Below, in pieces: positions 9,710 to 18,357 of a stretch of 64,000 bases of DNA. Below the pieces are notes generated by a model. The model ran no database searches. It saw only the letters and a list, made by a program, of their open reading frames with translations, and was not told the DNA's origin. The stretch is from positions 124,001 through 188,000 of the forward strand of contig CAWKOA010000006.1 of NCBI GenBank assembly GCA_963851025.1, read 5' to 3'. How positions within the stretch are numbered: the first letter of the stretch is position 1; each line of letters starts with the position of its first letter. Source of the DNA: RYN-230 sp963851025. GTDB lineage: Bacteria > Actinomycetota > Actinomycetes > Streptosporangiales > Streptosporangiaceae. Both the position numbers and the translations under genes were made by a program.

Positions 9710-10744
9710 TCAGGCGGGCTGGTAGTAGCGCAGGCCGTCGGTCTCGTGCCTGGTCACCCGGCCCTGCGCGGCCAGCAGCTGCAGGTGCGCGGCGGTCTCG
9801 CTGACCGCGAGCATCTGGTTGAACGGGTCGAGGTCGTCCAGCACGCGTTCCCGCCGGGTCCAGCGCAGCACGGCGGCGGCCTCGGGCGCGGTCCGGGCTC
9901 CCCCGCGCAGGGCCGCCTCGGTCTCGTCGAGCCGGGCGCCGTGGTGCGCGACGAGCTCGTCCACCCGGGCGTGGGTGCTCGCGGTGACGGGCCCGTGCGC
10001 GGGCAGCAGCCGCGCGTCGGGCCGGGACCGCATCAGGGTCAGCGACCCCAGGAACGCGCCGAGCGGGTCGTCGGACAGCACCGGCTCGAACCCGATCGAC
10101 GGCGTGATGGCGGGCAGCACGTGGTCGCCCGCGAACAGCAGCTGGCTGCCGGTGTCGTGGAACACGACGTGGCCTCGGGTGTGCCCGGGCGTGGCCACCA
10201 CGTCCAGGGTGCGGGCGCCGTGCGCGATGGCCTCACCGTCCCGGAGCCAGTCGTCCGGTGTTTCCCACCCCGTCTTGCGGGGGTTGCGGGGGCCCTGGAG
10301 CTTGGCCACCTGGTCGGCCAGCTCACCCGCGCCGAGCAGGCGCAGGTAGCGGAGCTGGTTCTGCAGCGGCGCCCGGTCCGGGTCCATGGAGACCCGCAGC
10401 GACTCCCGCTCCCCGATGCCCAGGCTGACCCGGGTGCCGAACTCGCGCCGCAGGTACACGGCCTGGGTGTAGTGGTCCCGGTGCACGTGGGTGACCAGGA
10501 CCCGGCGCACGTCGCCCGCTGATGCGCCCAGCGCGCCCAGGCCCTGGTCGAGCACGCCGCGCGCGTCGGCGATCGCCCACCCGGAGTCGATGAGCATCAG
10601 GTCGCCGCCGTGGGCCAGCGCGTACACGTTCACGGCGCGCAGGCCGTCGTTGGGCAGCGGCAGCGGGATCCGGTAGAGGCCGGGCGCGATCTCGAACGTG
10701 CCCGGCTCGGTCCAGTTGTCCCGGGTCGAGGCGTCAGCCCGCAT
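9710..10744 (-). CDS. MBL-fold metallo-hydrolase
   Basis: A 344-aa metallo-beta-lactamase-fold protein with the zinc motif HVHRDH (H86, H88, D90, H91), GHTRGH (H188, H192) and FAGDH (D207, H208). After the MBL core comes an all-helical tail of about 100 residues with a winged-helix look (TAAHLQLLAAQGRVTRHE). Its start overlaps the end of the acetoacetyl-CoA synthetase gene by 11 bases, making it the last gene of the four-gene operon that starts at 14777. A role as acyl-CoA thioesterase or lactone/ester hydrolase would fit the context but is inferred. Confidence 0.85.
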   Translation of the reverse strand: MRADASTRDNWTEPGTFEIAPGLYRIPLPLPNDGLRAVNVYALAHGGDLMLIDSGWAIADARGVLDQGLGALGASAGDVRRVLVTHVHRDHYTQAVYLRREFGTRVSLGIGERESLRVSMDPDRAPLQNQLRYLRLLGAGELADQVAKLQGPRNPRKTGWETPDDWLRDGEAIAHGARTLDVVATPGHTRGHVVFHDTGSQLLFAGDHVLPAITPSIGFEPVLSDDPLGAFLGSLTLMRSRPDARLLPAHGPVTASTHARVDELVAHHGARLDETEAALRGGARTAPEAAAVLRWTRRERVLDDLDPFNQMLAVSETAAHLQLLAAQGRVTRHETDGLRYYQPA

Positions 10745-12776
10745 GGGGTGCGCCTGCCTGCCGGGTGCCCTGCTGCGTGCCCGGCCGTGCGCCGGGCGCC
10801 GCGGCGGCCAGCTGGCGTCCCAGGTCCCGGAACTCCGCCAGCCCGTCCGGCTCGCCCAGGACGGCCGGGGCCGCCGCCCCGGGATCCAGCAGCACCCGCT
10901 TCACCGGCACCTCCATCCGTTTGCCGGTCAGCGTACGCGGGATCACGCCGACCTGGCGGACCAGGTCAGGCTGATGCCGCGGCGACAGTTCCGCCCGCAG
11001 GAGCGAGCGGATCCGCGCCGCCAGGCCGGCGGACAGGGCGGCCCCGTCCCGGGTGACGACGAACAGGATGAGCTGGCCTGGCCCGCCCCCGGCATCCTCC
11101 AGGTGGACGACCAGGCTGTCACTGATGTCCTCGATCTCGTCGATCACCGCGTAGAACTCGCTGGTGCCCAGGCGCACGCCGCCGCGGTTGAGCGTGGCGT
11201 CCGACCGGCCGGTGACCTGGCAGGTGCCGTGTGCGGTGAACGTGACCCAGTCGCCGTGGCACCACACCCCGGGGAACCGTTTGAAGTAGGTATCGAGCAG
11301 AAGCTGACCGCCGGCGTCGCCCCAGAACCCCACGGGCATGGACGGCATCGGCTGGCGGATCACGAGTTCCCCGCGCTCCCCCACGACCGGCTGCCCGGCT
11401 TCGCCGTAGGCCTGCGCGTCCACGCCGAGCAGCCGGCACGCGATCTCCCCGGCGCGGACCGGCAGCAGCCGGCATCCGGACACGAACGACGAGGCCACGT
11501 CGGTCCCGCCGCTGCCCGAGCCGAGGTACACGTCCGGCTTGACCGCCCGGTACACCCAGCGGAAGCCGTCCGCGGTGAGCGGCGCGCCGCCGGAGTTGAT
11601 GGTGCGCAGCGCGCCCAGGTCCGCGGCCTGCCCGGGGACCAGCCCTTCCTTCTGGCAGGCCAGCAGGAAGCCGGGGGACGTGCCCAGCGAGGTCACGCCC
11701 TCCTCGCCCACCATCCGCCAGTAGTCCGCCAGTTCCGGCCGCATCGGGTGGCCGTCGAAGGTCAGCAGCGAACCCCCGCCCAGCAGGACCGACGCGCCGT
11801 AGTTCCACGCCATCCAGTTGGTGGAGGAGTACCAGAACCAGCGGTCGGCCGGGCCCAGGTCATCGTGCAGCAGGAACAGCTTGAGGTGCTCCAGCAGGAC
11901 GCCGCCGTGCCCGTGGATGATCGCCTTGGGGCGGCCGGTCGTCCCGGACGAGTACACGATGTAGAGCGGGTGCGCGAACGGCACCGCGGTGAACTCCAGG
12001 TCCGCGGGCCGGGCCATGAGGTCGTCCCAGTCGAGGGCGTCCGGGATCCCCGGGCTGGACGACGCGGTGACCGGCTCCAGGTAGGGGACCGCGATCGTGG
12101 CCCGGATGGTGGGCACGGCGGCCCGGATGGCCGCCACCTCCGCGGTCCGGTCGTAGCGCTGGCCGCCGTACACGTAGCCGTCCACGGTGACCAGCACGGC
12201 CGGCTCGACCTGCCCGATCCGGCTGATCACGCTCCTGGTCCCGGACTCGGGGGCGCAGCAGGTGAAGATGGCGCCCAGGCTCGCCGCCGCGTAGAGGGTG
12301 ACCAGCGCTTCGGGGATGCTGGGCAGGTACGCGGCGACCCGGTCGCCGGGCCCGACGCCGAGGCCCTGCAGCGCGGCCCGCAGCGACGCGACCCGCGCGC
12401 GCAGCTCGCCGCGGGTCAGCTCGATCCGCGGACGGCTCTCCGAGCGGGACACCAGCACGGTGGCCTCCGGCGGCCCGGCCAGCGCGTGCTCCGCGAAGTT
12501 GAGCGTGGCGCCGGGGAACCAGCCGGTGCCGGGCATGCTCGCGCCGGTCAGCACCCCGGCGGGCTGGTCATGGAACCGCACCCCCATGTAGTCGGCCAGC
12601 GAGCCCCAGAACCCGGCCAGGTCGCCGGTGGACCAGCGCCACAGGGCGTGGTAGTCGGCGCCGAAGCTCAGCCCCCGGGTCTGCTCCAGCCAGGTCAGGT
12701 AGCGGCCCATGGCCGAGGACGTGAGCACGTCCGCCGGGGGCCTCCAGAGGATCTCCCCGGGCCGCCGGTCAGTCAT
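10734..12776 (-). CDS. acetoacetyl-CoA synthetase (acetoacetate-CoA ligase)
   Basis: A 680-aa ANL-superfamily ligase with the acetoacetyl-CoA synthetase layout: ILWRP near the N-terminus, WFPGATLNFAEHAL (86-99), YSSGTTGRPKAIIHG (275-289, ATP loop), GSGSGGTDVASSFV and the C-terminal SDATLNRGGVRLGTSEFYAV. It activates acetoacetate (or a related 3-oxo acid) to the CoA thioester with ATP, so it feeds thiolytic cleavage. GGAGG precedes the ATG by six bases. It overlaps the crotonase gene upstream by 8 bases and the MBL gene downstream by 11. It is probably controlled by the palindrome at 14834. Confidence 0.88.
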   Translation of the reverse strand: MTDRRPGEILWRPPADVLTSSAMGRYLTWLEQTRGLSFGADYHALWRWSTGDLAGFWGSLADYMGVRFHDQPAGVLTGASMPGTGWFPGATLNFAEHALAGPPEATVLVSRSESRPRIELTRGELRARVASLRAALQGLGVGPGDRVAAYLPSIPEALVTLYAAASLGAIFTCCAPESGTRSVISRIGQVEPAVLVTVDGYVYGGQRYDRTAEVAAIRAAVPTIRATIAVPYLEPVTASSSPGIPDALDWDDLMARPADLEFTAVPFAHPLYIVYSSGTTGRPKAIIHGHGGVLLEHLKLFLLHDDLGPADRWFWYSSTNWMAWNYGASVLLGGGSLLTFDGHPMRPELADYWRMVGEEGVTSLGTSPGFLLACQKEGLVPGQAADLGALRTINSGGAPLTADGFRWVYRAVKPDVYLGSGSGGTDVASSFVSGCRLLPVRAGEIACRLLGVDAQAYGEAGQPVVGERGELVIRQPMPSMPVGFWGDAGGQLLLDTYFKRFPGVWCHGDWVTFTAHGTCQVTGRSDATLNRGGVRLGTSEFYAVIDEIEDISDSLVVHLEDAGGGPGQLILFVVTRDGAALSAGLAARIRSLLRAELSPRHQPDLVRQVGVIPRTLTGKRMEVPVKRVLLDPGAAAPAVLGEPDGLAEFRDLGRQLAAAAPGARPGTQQGTRQAGAPHAG

Positions 12777-13593
12777 GGACCGCCTCCGGGCCGGGCCGGG
12801 CAGGCGGGCCGAACACCGGCTCGCGCTTGGCCGTGAACGCCGCGATCCCCTCGGCGAAGTCCGGCCCGAACAGGCCGATCATCTCCAGCCCCAGCGAGGT
12901 CTCGAAGATCGGCCCGGCGGCCCGCAGCCAGTGGTTCAGCGAGTGCTTGGTCCAGCGCAGCGCGTGCTGCGGGCCCGCCGCCAGGCGGTGCGCCACGGCC
13001 AGCGCCTCGGGCAGCACCTGCTCCCGGGGAACGGCCTTGCTGACCAGCCCGATCTCCGCGGCCGTCCGGCCGTCGATCCGGTCGCAGGTCAGCAGGTAGT
13101 ACTTGGCCCGGGCCATCCCGCACAGCAGCGGCCAGATGAGCGCCGCGTGGTCCCCGGCGGCGATGCCGATCCGGGTGTGGCCGTCGGCCAGGACCACGTC
13201 CTCGCCGATGATGCTGATGTCGGCCATCAGCGCGGTGGCCAGCCCGGCGCCGGCCGCGCCGCCGTTGATGGCCGAGATGATCGGCTTGTCGCAGCTGATC
13301 ATGTTCAGCACGAGGTCGCGCGCCTCGGTCATGGTCGCCACGACACCGGCGTAGTCGCCCGCCAGCCGCTGCTCCATCTCCATGCTGCCGCCCGCGCAGA
13401 ACGCCCGGCCCTCGCCGGTCACCACGATGACCCGGACGGCGGGGTCGGCGTCCAGCTCCGGCCAGATCGCGGCCAGGTCGCGGTGGTCCTGCTCGTTGAG
13501 GCTGTTGACCTTGTCCCGGCCCCGGATGGTCAGCTGGACCACCCCGTCGGGGAGGCGTTCCAGGGCGAGGCCCTCATCACCGGCGCGCGTCAT
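12769..13593 (-). CDS. enoyl-CoA hydratase/isomerase-family (crotonase) protein lacking both usual Glu
   Basis: A 274-aa crotonase-fold protein. The CoA-binding/oxyanion motif is present (GRAFCAGGSMEME and INGGAAGAGLATALMADI), but the two hydratase glutamates are missing: the first site reads AGLATAL and the second DGHTRIGIAAGDHAA. It is therefore probably an isomerase, hydrolase or C-C bond enzyme rather than a classical hydratase. AAGGAG lies ten bases before the ATG. It is the second gene of the 14777-9710 operon, 38 bases after the nitronate monooxygenase-like gene. Confidence 0.83.
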   Translation of the reverse strand: MTRAGDEGLALERLPDGVVQLTIRGRDKVNSLNEQDHRDLAAIWPELDADPAVRVIVVTGEGRAFCAGGSMEMEQRLAGDYAGVVATMTEARDLVLNMISCDKPIISAINGGAAGAGLATALMADISIIGEDVVLADGHTRIGIAAGDHAALIWPLLCGMARAKYYLLTCDRIDGRTAAEIGLVSKAVPREQVLPEALAVAHRLAAGPQHALRWTKHSLNHWLRAAGPIFETSLGLEMIGLFGPDFAEGIAAFTAKREPVFGPPARPGPEAVHD

Positions 13594-13631
13594 CGCGGGG
13601 CCGCTCCTTCCGGGCTGATGCCAGCCAGCTG

Positions 13632-14777
13632 TCAGTCAGCCAAGAACTTATCGACGGTCATCCAGGCGTCCACCAGTTCCTCGACCATGTCCAGTACCAC
13701 CTGGCGGGCCGGGCGGACCGCGTTCATCTGCCCCACCACCTGGCCGATGAACGGGCTGAGCAGGTCGGTGGCGGGGCTGCCGGGCCGCTCGGCCACCGCC
13801 TCGACGCGGCGCCGCGGCCGGTCAGACAGCATGCTCTGCAGCGGCATGGGCAGCGGGGCGGGCGCCTCCGGCGCCTCCCACGCGTTGGTCCACTCGCTGC
13901 GCAGCACCCGGCACGGCTTGCCGGTGAACGAGCGGGTCCGCACGGTGTCCTCGGACGAGGCGGCCAGCATCCGCTCCTTGACCGCCGGCGGGGTCTCGGA
14001 CTCCCGGGTCGTCAGCCAGACTGACCCGCACCAGACGCCGGCCGCGCCCAGCGCCAGCGACGCGGCCATCTGGCGGCCGGTGGCGATGCCACCCGCGGCC
14101 AGCACCGGGATCGGCGCGACCGCGTCCACCACCTGGGGCACCAGGACGAGCGTGCTGACCTCCCCGGTGTGCCCGCCCGCCTCGGTGCCCTGCGCGATCA
14201 CGAGGTCCACGCCGACCGCGGCGTGGGCCCGGGCGTGCTTCACCGTGCCGGCCAGCGCCGCCACCGTGATGCCGCGCTGGTGGGCGTCCTGGACCAGCCA
14301 TTCGGGCGGGCTGCCCAGCGCCGACGCGAGCAGCCTGATCGGATGGCGGAACGCCACGTCGATGAGCGGGGCCATGCTCTTCGGGTCGACCTGCAGGCCG
14401 GCCCGGTGCTGCCCCGGGTCCCCGGCCGGGGCGGGCGGCCTGGCCTCCTGCGGCGGGATGCCGTAACGGTCCAGCAGGTCGTCCAGGAAGGCCCGGTGCT
14501 CGGCCGGGATCATGTCCCGCAGCGACGCCCGGTCCAGGCCGTCGCTCCCGGCCCCGACGAACTTCCTCGGCATGAGCAGGTCCACCCCGTAGGGCAGCCC
14601 GTGGACCTGCTCGTCGATCCAGGCCAGGTCGGCTTCGAGTTGATCCGGTGTGTGCGCGACCGCCCCCAGCACGCCGAAGCCGCCCGCGCCGGTGACCGCG
14701 GCGACCACGTCACGGCAGTGCGAGAAGGCGAAGATCGGATACTCCACCTGGAGCATCTCGGTAACCGGCGTCTTCAT
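13632..14777 (-). CDS. nitronate monooxygenase / NPD-family FMN oxidoreductase
   Basis: A 381-aa TIM-barrel flavoprotein. Diagnostic stretches are GGFGVLGAVAHTP, VDLVIAQGTEAGGHTGEVST (FMN phosphate site and catalytic-region His) and PVLAAGGIATGRQMAASLAL. The ATG at 14777 follows GAGGAGGTG; a longer in-frame start exists but lacks a site. Family members oxidise alkyl nitronates, but many actinobacterial ones sit in lipid clusters with other substrates. It opens a four-gene operon behind the palindrome at 14834-14851, 56 bp upstream of the start. Confidence 0.82.
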   Translation of the reverse strand: MKTPVTEMLQVEYPIFAFSHCRDVVAAVTGAGGFGVLGAVAHTPDQLEADLAWIDEQVHGLPYGVDLLMPRKFVGAGSDGLDRASLRDMIPAEHRAFLDDLLDRYGIPPQEARPPAPAGDPGQHRAGLQVDPKSMAPLIDVAFRHPIRLLASALGSPPEWLVQDAHQRGITVAALAGTVKHARAHAAVGVDLVIAQGTEAGGHTGEVSTLVLVPQVVDAVAPIPVLAAGGIATGRQMAASLALGAAGVWCGSVWLTTRESETPPAVKERMLAASSEDTVRTRSFTGKPCRVLRSEWTNAWEAPEAPAPLPMPLQSMLSDRPRRRVEAVAERPGSPATDLLSPFIGQVVGQMNAVRPARQVVLDMVEELVDAWMTVDKFLAD

Positions 14778-14831
14778 CAGCACCTCCTCGCGCACAGCAG
14801 GTTCACCCAAACCTAGCCCCTGCCGGAAACC

Positions 14832-14853
14832 TGGTCAACGCCTGCGTTGACCA
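14832..14853. promoter_or_regulatory. operator palindrome, site 1
   Basis: The 18-bp core GTCAACGCCTGCGTTGAC (14834-14851) is extended to perfect 10-base arms by flanking TG and CA. It lies about 56 bp upstream of the nitronate monooxygenase-like gene (14777, -). It is one of ten related palindromes in the window (consensus RTCAACRYTAGYGTTGAY), probably bound by one TetR-family repressor. Confidence 0.8.
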
Positions 14854-14956
14854 GAAAGGATCTGGCGGCCAGGGCCCTTGCCGCGTTCGGCTGGTGGAAC
14901 TGAGGGGGCCAGGGGCCCGTTCGGCCGGCCTCCAACCTGGGCGGGAGGCTGGTACC

Positions 14957-14974
14957 GTCAACGCTAACGTTGAC
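14957..14974. promoter_or_regulatory. operator palindrome, site 2
   Basis: GTCAACGCTAACGTTGAC lies 42 bp upstream of the glutaryl-CoA-dehydrogenase-like gene (15017, +). With site 1 it gives each arm of this divergent promoter its own copy. Confidence 0.82.
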
Positions 14975-15016
14975 TAGCGTTTCCGGCCCGGCCGGGGCGC
15001 GGAATGCGGGGAGACG

Positions 15017-16198
15017 ATGACCAGCACCGCCACCAGGCCGGCCCGGCCGGCCGACCTACTCGACGCCACCGCCGGGATCAGCGCGGAAGACCGCCAGCTT
15101 CAGGACGCGGTGGCCCACTTCGCCCGGCAGCGGCTGCGCCCGGGCATCGCGGAGTGGTTCGAGGCCGGGCACTTCCCGCCCGAGCTGGCCCACGAATTCG
15201 GCGACCTGGGCGTGCTGGGCATGCACCTGAAGGGGTACGGCTGCGCGGGCGCCAGCGCGACCAGCTACGGCCTGGCCTGCCTGGAGCTGGAGGCGGCGGA
15301 CAGCGCGTTCCGCTCGTTCGTCTCGGTCCAGGGATCGCTGTCCATGTTCTCGATCTGGGCCTACGGCTCGCCGGAGCAGAAGGAGGAGTGGCTGCCCCGG
15401 CTGGCGTCCGGGCGGGCGGTCGGCTGTTTCGGGCTGACCGAGCCGGACGCGGGGTCGGACCCGGGCAGCATGCGCACCCGCGCGGTCCGCGACGGCGGCG
15501 ACTGGATCCTCGACGGCGCCAAGATGTGGATCACCAACGGCAGCCGGGCCGACGTGGCCACCGTGTGGGCCCGCACCGAGGAGGGCGTCCGCGGGTTCCT
15601 CGTGCCGCGCGGCACGCCCGGCTTCACCACCGCGGACATCCGGCAGAAGCTGTCGCTGCGCGCGTCGGTCACTTCCGAGCTGGCCTTCGACTCCGTGCGG
15701 CTGCCGGACAGCGCCCGGCTGCCGCTCGCCGAAGGGTTGCGGGCCCCGCTGTCCTGCCTGTCCGAGGCCCGGTTCGGGATCGTGTTCGGCGCGATCGGCG
15801 CGGCCCGCGACTGCCTGGAGTCGGCCCTGGCCTACGCGTCCGAGCGGACCCAGTTCGGCCGCCCGGTCGCCGGGTTCCAGCTCACCCAGCAGAAACTGGC
15901 CGACATGAGCCTGGAACTGTCCAAGGGCCTGCTGCTGGCCCTGCACCTGGCCCGCCTGAAGGAGGCGGGCACCCTGCGGCCCGAGCAGGTCAGCGTGGGC
16001 AAGCTCAACAACGTCCGGGAGGCCATCACCATCGCCCGTGAGTGCCGCACGATCCTCGGCGGGGCCGGGATCACGCTGGACTATCCCCCGCTCCGGCACG
16101 CCAACAACCTGGAGTCCGTGCTCACCTACGAGGGCACCAGCGAGGTGCACACCCTGGTCATCGGGCAGGCCCTCACCGGCCTGCCCGCCTACCGCTGA
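15017..16198 (+). CDS. acyl-CoA dehydrogenase, glutaryl-CoA dehydrogenase-like
   Basis: A 393-aa FAD enzyme. The FAD/substrate segments FGLTEPDAGSDPGSM and WITNG are present, and the C-terminus reads LTYEGTSEVHTLVIGQALTG, placing the catalytic base at E372 in the glutaryl-CoA dehydrogenase context (TYEGT-x-x-H). Glutaryl-CoA dehydrogenase oxidises and decarboxylates glutaryl-CoA to crotonyl-CoA. GGGGAGA precedes the ATG. Palindrome site 2 lies just upstream. It ends 4 bases from the convergent anti-sigma gene. Substrate within the family is likely a short dicarboxylyl-CoA, not proven. Confidence 0.83.
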   Translation: MTSTATRPARPADLLDATAGISAEDRQLQDAVAHFARQRLRPGIAEWFEAGHFPPELAHEFGDLGVLGMHLKGYGCAGASATSYGLACLELEAADSAFRSFVSVQGSLSMFSIWAYGSPEQKEEWLPRLASGRAVGCFGLTEPDAGSDPGSMRTRAVRDGGDWILDGAKMWITNGSRADVATVWARTEEGVRGFLVPRGTPGFTTADIRQKLSLRASVTSELAFDSVRLPDSARLPLAEGLRAPLSCLSEARFGIVFGAIGAARDCLESALAYASERTQFGRPVAGFQLTQQKLADMSLELSKGLLLALHLARLKEAGTLRPEQVSVGKLNNVREAITIARECRTILGGAGITLDYPPLRHANNLESVLTYEGTSEVHTLVIGQALTGLPAYR

Positions 16199-16202
16199 GG
16201 GA

Positions 16203-17144
16203 TCACCCGCCGGAAACGAGCCCCGCGGCGATCGAGGCGGGCGAGCAGCCTTTTGTCGTCACGCCGAGGTGCCCCCCTGCCGGGAGCTGCGAGATGGCTG
16301 CCACCGCTCGTGCCGACAACGTTCCGTCCGGTCCAGCGTGGCCGATGGCGAAGATGGTGACGCCGTCCTGCAGCTGGCCCAGGCTGGCGTGGGGGATTAC
16401 GACGAGCGTATCGCCGGAGGTGGTCACCTGAATCCGGGTTCCGCTGGATGTCATGAGGGTAAAGCCGGCGGTGCTCGCGTCCGACACCGTGCCCTGGACC
16501 GGGACAAAGCCCGCTGGGTTCACCGCGCTGAACGGCTGTCCGACGGTGACGATAGCGGCCTTGATCGCACCGTTGGAACTGGAGCCGCGCACCATGACTG
16601 ATGCGCCGTCGGTGATGTCGCCCAGCAGGGGTCCGGAGATGGACACAAATGTGGTCGCCGTCGTGGTCACGGTCACTGGCTGGCCGCTGGCCGCCTTGAT
16701 GACCAGGCTGCTGCCGTTCACCTGCTCCAGGGTCCCGTCGGCCCGCTCGAGCTGGGAGCACCCGGTGACCGCGGTGAGGGCCGTCCCGGGGCCGGGACCG
16801 GATAGGTGCACGTGCACGAATCCGGCCACCTCACCAACCCCCACGAGCAGGACGAGCGCGGCTGCCGCGCTGCCGGCCACCAGCATGGCGCGCGGCCAGG
16901 GGCCCGCCAGCACACGCCGCCGGGTGCGCCTCGGCCGGGCAGGCTGGGCTGTCCCGGGCACGTCGGCGGCCAGGCCGCGGACCCCGTCGGCCACGAGGTT
17001 CCACCGGTTCGCCTCGCGTTGGCAGTGCTCGCAGCGGGCGAGGTGTTCCCGGGCCTGGTCGCCTATCGGCTGGCCGGCGGCCCCGGCGATCAGGTCCCCG
17101 AGGTCCAGATGAGGGTAGCGGGTGTCAGTGGGGTCTGCGTTCAT
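16203..17144 (-). CDS. zinc-finger anti-sigma factor with extracytoplasmic DUF5666-like domain
   Basis: A 313-aa protein. Residues 34-41 form a zinc anti-sigma motif (HLARCEHC), one membrane helix follows (about 84-106), and the outer part carries two similar beta-rich units of the DUF5666 kind (VTTTATTFVSISGP and VTTSGDTLVVIPHA). The ATG overlaps the sigma-factor stop (ATGA, 17141-17144). It should hold the neighbouring ECF sigma factor at the membrane until an external signal triggers release. The function of the outer domain is unknown. Confidence 0.82.
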   Translation of the reverse strand: MNADPTDTRYPHLDLGDLIAGAAGQPIGDQAREHLARCEHCQREANRWNLVADGVRGLAADVPGTAQPARPRRTRRRVLAGPWPRAMLVAGSAAAALVLLVGVGEVAGFVHVHLSGPGPGTALTAVTGCSQLERADGTLEQVNGSSLVIKAASGQPVTVTTTATTFVSISGPLLGDITDGASVMVRGSSSNGAIKAAIVTVGQPFSAVNPAGFVPVQGTVSDASTAGFTLMTSSGTRIQVTTSGDTLVVIPHASLGQLQDGVTIFAIGHAGPDGTLSARAVAAISQLPAGGHLGVTTKGCSPASIAAGLVSGG

Positions 17145-17743
17145 CGGTTCTGGCCCTTCCGGTCAAGAATCCGGTTCAGTGCGGTGCGCGCCGCGGTCAG
17201 GCGGGTCTTCACCGTCCCGACCGGGATCTCCAGCACGCCCGCGACCTCGGGGAGGCTGAGCCCGGCGCCGAAAGCAAGGCCCAGCACCTCCCGGTGAGCT
17301 GGCGCGAGCTCCCGGATCGCTCCTCTCACCTCGGCCAGCTCTGCCCGGTCCAGGGCCATCGCCTCAGGCCCCGGACCAGAACCCGGCTGATCGGCCAGGA
17401 AGGCGTCATCCACCACCCGCAGCCGCTGACCTCGCAGCCGGTCCCGGGTCTGCCGCCGGGCGATGGCGATCACCCAGGACCGCGCCGACGACTCGCCCCG
17501 GAAGGAGCCCGCCCCGCGCCAGACAGCGAGCATCGCGTCCTGCACGATCTCCTCAGCCAGGACGCGCTCACCGACGACGAGCAGAACCTGCGCGAACACC
17601 ACCCGGCCGTGCTCGCGGTAGAACGCGGCCATGGCATCCTCGTCGCCCTGGCCGATCCTGCGCAGCAACCCAGCATCGTCGCGGGCGGGATCGTGACTGG
17701 CGGTGAAGGTTGGTGCGCCGACGTCCCGGTGTGGATCGTTCAC
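17141..17743 (-). CDS. ECF RNA polymerase sigma factor
   Basis: A 200-aa sigma-70 family protein with region 2 (MAAFYREHGRVVFAQVLLVV through WVIAIARRQTRDRLR) and region 4 HTH (LSLPEVAGVLEIPVGTVKTR). I chose the GTG at 17743 because GGGGAGG stands six bases before it; an upstream ATG has no site. It is co-translated with its membrane anti-sigma factor through a 4-base overlap. Its regulon cannot be read from the window; the copper island next door is a candidate by position only. Confidence 0.87.
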   Translation of the reverse strand: MNDPHRDVGAPTFTASHDPARDDAGLLRRIGQGDEDAMAAFYREHGRVVFAQVLLVVGERVLAEEIVQDAMLAVWRGAGSFRGESSARSWVIAIARRQTRDRLRGQRLRVVDDAFLADQPGSGPGPEAMALDRAELAEVRGAIRELAPAHREVLGLAFGAGLSLPEVAGVLEIPVGTVKTRLTAARTALNRILDRKGQNR

Positions 17744-17849
17744 CGGTAACCTCCCCACAGGATTCGCTCGAAAAGTAAGTAGCAGCAAACGACGACGCGG
17801 TTTGGCTCACCGCCGGGCCACCTCCTGGGCCGTTCGTAGGCTGGGCCGC

Positions 17850-18278
17850 ATGAATGTTCTCTTCATCACGAGCATGTCGGTCGTTGCCGCTGACCCGCCG
17901 CAGAGCCGCAAGCTGTTCATGGACGCCCTCGGCCTGCCGCTGGAGAAGTACGAAGCCGACGAGTACTACTCCAGCGATCACATCCCCGGCAGCAAGCACT
18001 TCGGCGTCTGGCCGCTCTCGCAGGCGGCCGAGGCGTGCTTCGGCACGCCAGAATGGCCCGCCGGCCGGGTGGTTCCCCAGGCCTCCATCGAGTTCGAGGT
18101 CAAGGACGCCGAAGCGGTTGCCGCGGCGGGCGCCGAACTGGAGCACGCGGGATACGACCTGCTGCACCCGGCGCGCACCGAGCCGTGGGGACAGACGGTG
18201 ACCCGGCTGCTCACCGGGGACGGCCTGATCGTCGGCATCTCCTACGCCCCCTCCCTGCACGGCGAAGAAGGCGCCTGA
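17850..18278 (+). CDS. VOC (glyoxalase/bleomycin-resistance-like) family protein
   Basis: A 142-aa protein starting with NVLFITSMSVVAADP, followed by FMDALGLPLEKYEADEYYSS and the C-terminal half VTRLLTGDGLIVGISYAP, which is the paired beta-alpha-beta pattern of vicinal-oxygen-chelate proteins. Metal ligands are not obvious, and substrate is unknown. It is monocistronic, between the sigma-factor gene and a tandem repeat. Confidence 0.75.
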   Translation: MNVLFITSMSVVAADPPQSRKLFMDALGLPLEKYEADEYYSSDHIPGSKHFGVWPLSQAAEACFGTPEWPAGRVVPQASIEFEVKDAEAVAAAGAELEHAGYDLLHPARTEPWGQTVTRLLTGDGLIVGISYAPSLHGEEGA

Positions 18279-18303
18279 CCGGAATCCTAAGGGCCCGGCC
18301 CTT

Positions 18304-18349
18304 CATGCCCTGGCCGGCAACGCTTGCATGCCCTGGCCGTCAACGCTTG
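18304..18349. repeat. two 23-bp direct repeats in tandem
   Basis: Copies at 18304-18326 and 18327-18349 begin CATGCCCTGG and end CAACGCTTG, and differ at one base. They fill most of the gap between the convergent VOC and lipoprotein genes. Function is unknown; it may be simple slippage. Confidence 0.8.
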
Positions 18350-18357
18350 GCCTGGGT

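Noticed and set aside
10698..12836. A 712-codon plus-strand open frame
   Set aside because: It is the antisense shadow of acetoacetyl-CoA synthetase; the composition is low-complexity and no start context is present.
18339..18349. GTCAACGCTTG inside the tandem repeat as an eleventh operator
   Set aside because: No second arm follows, and it lies between convergent stops, not at a promoter.
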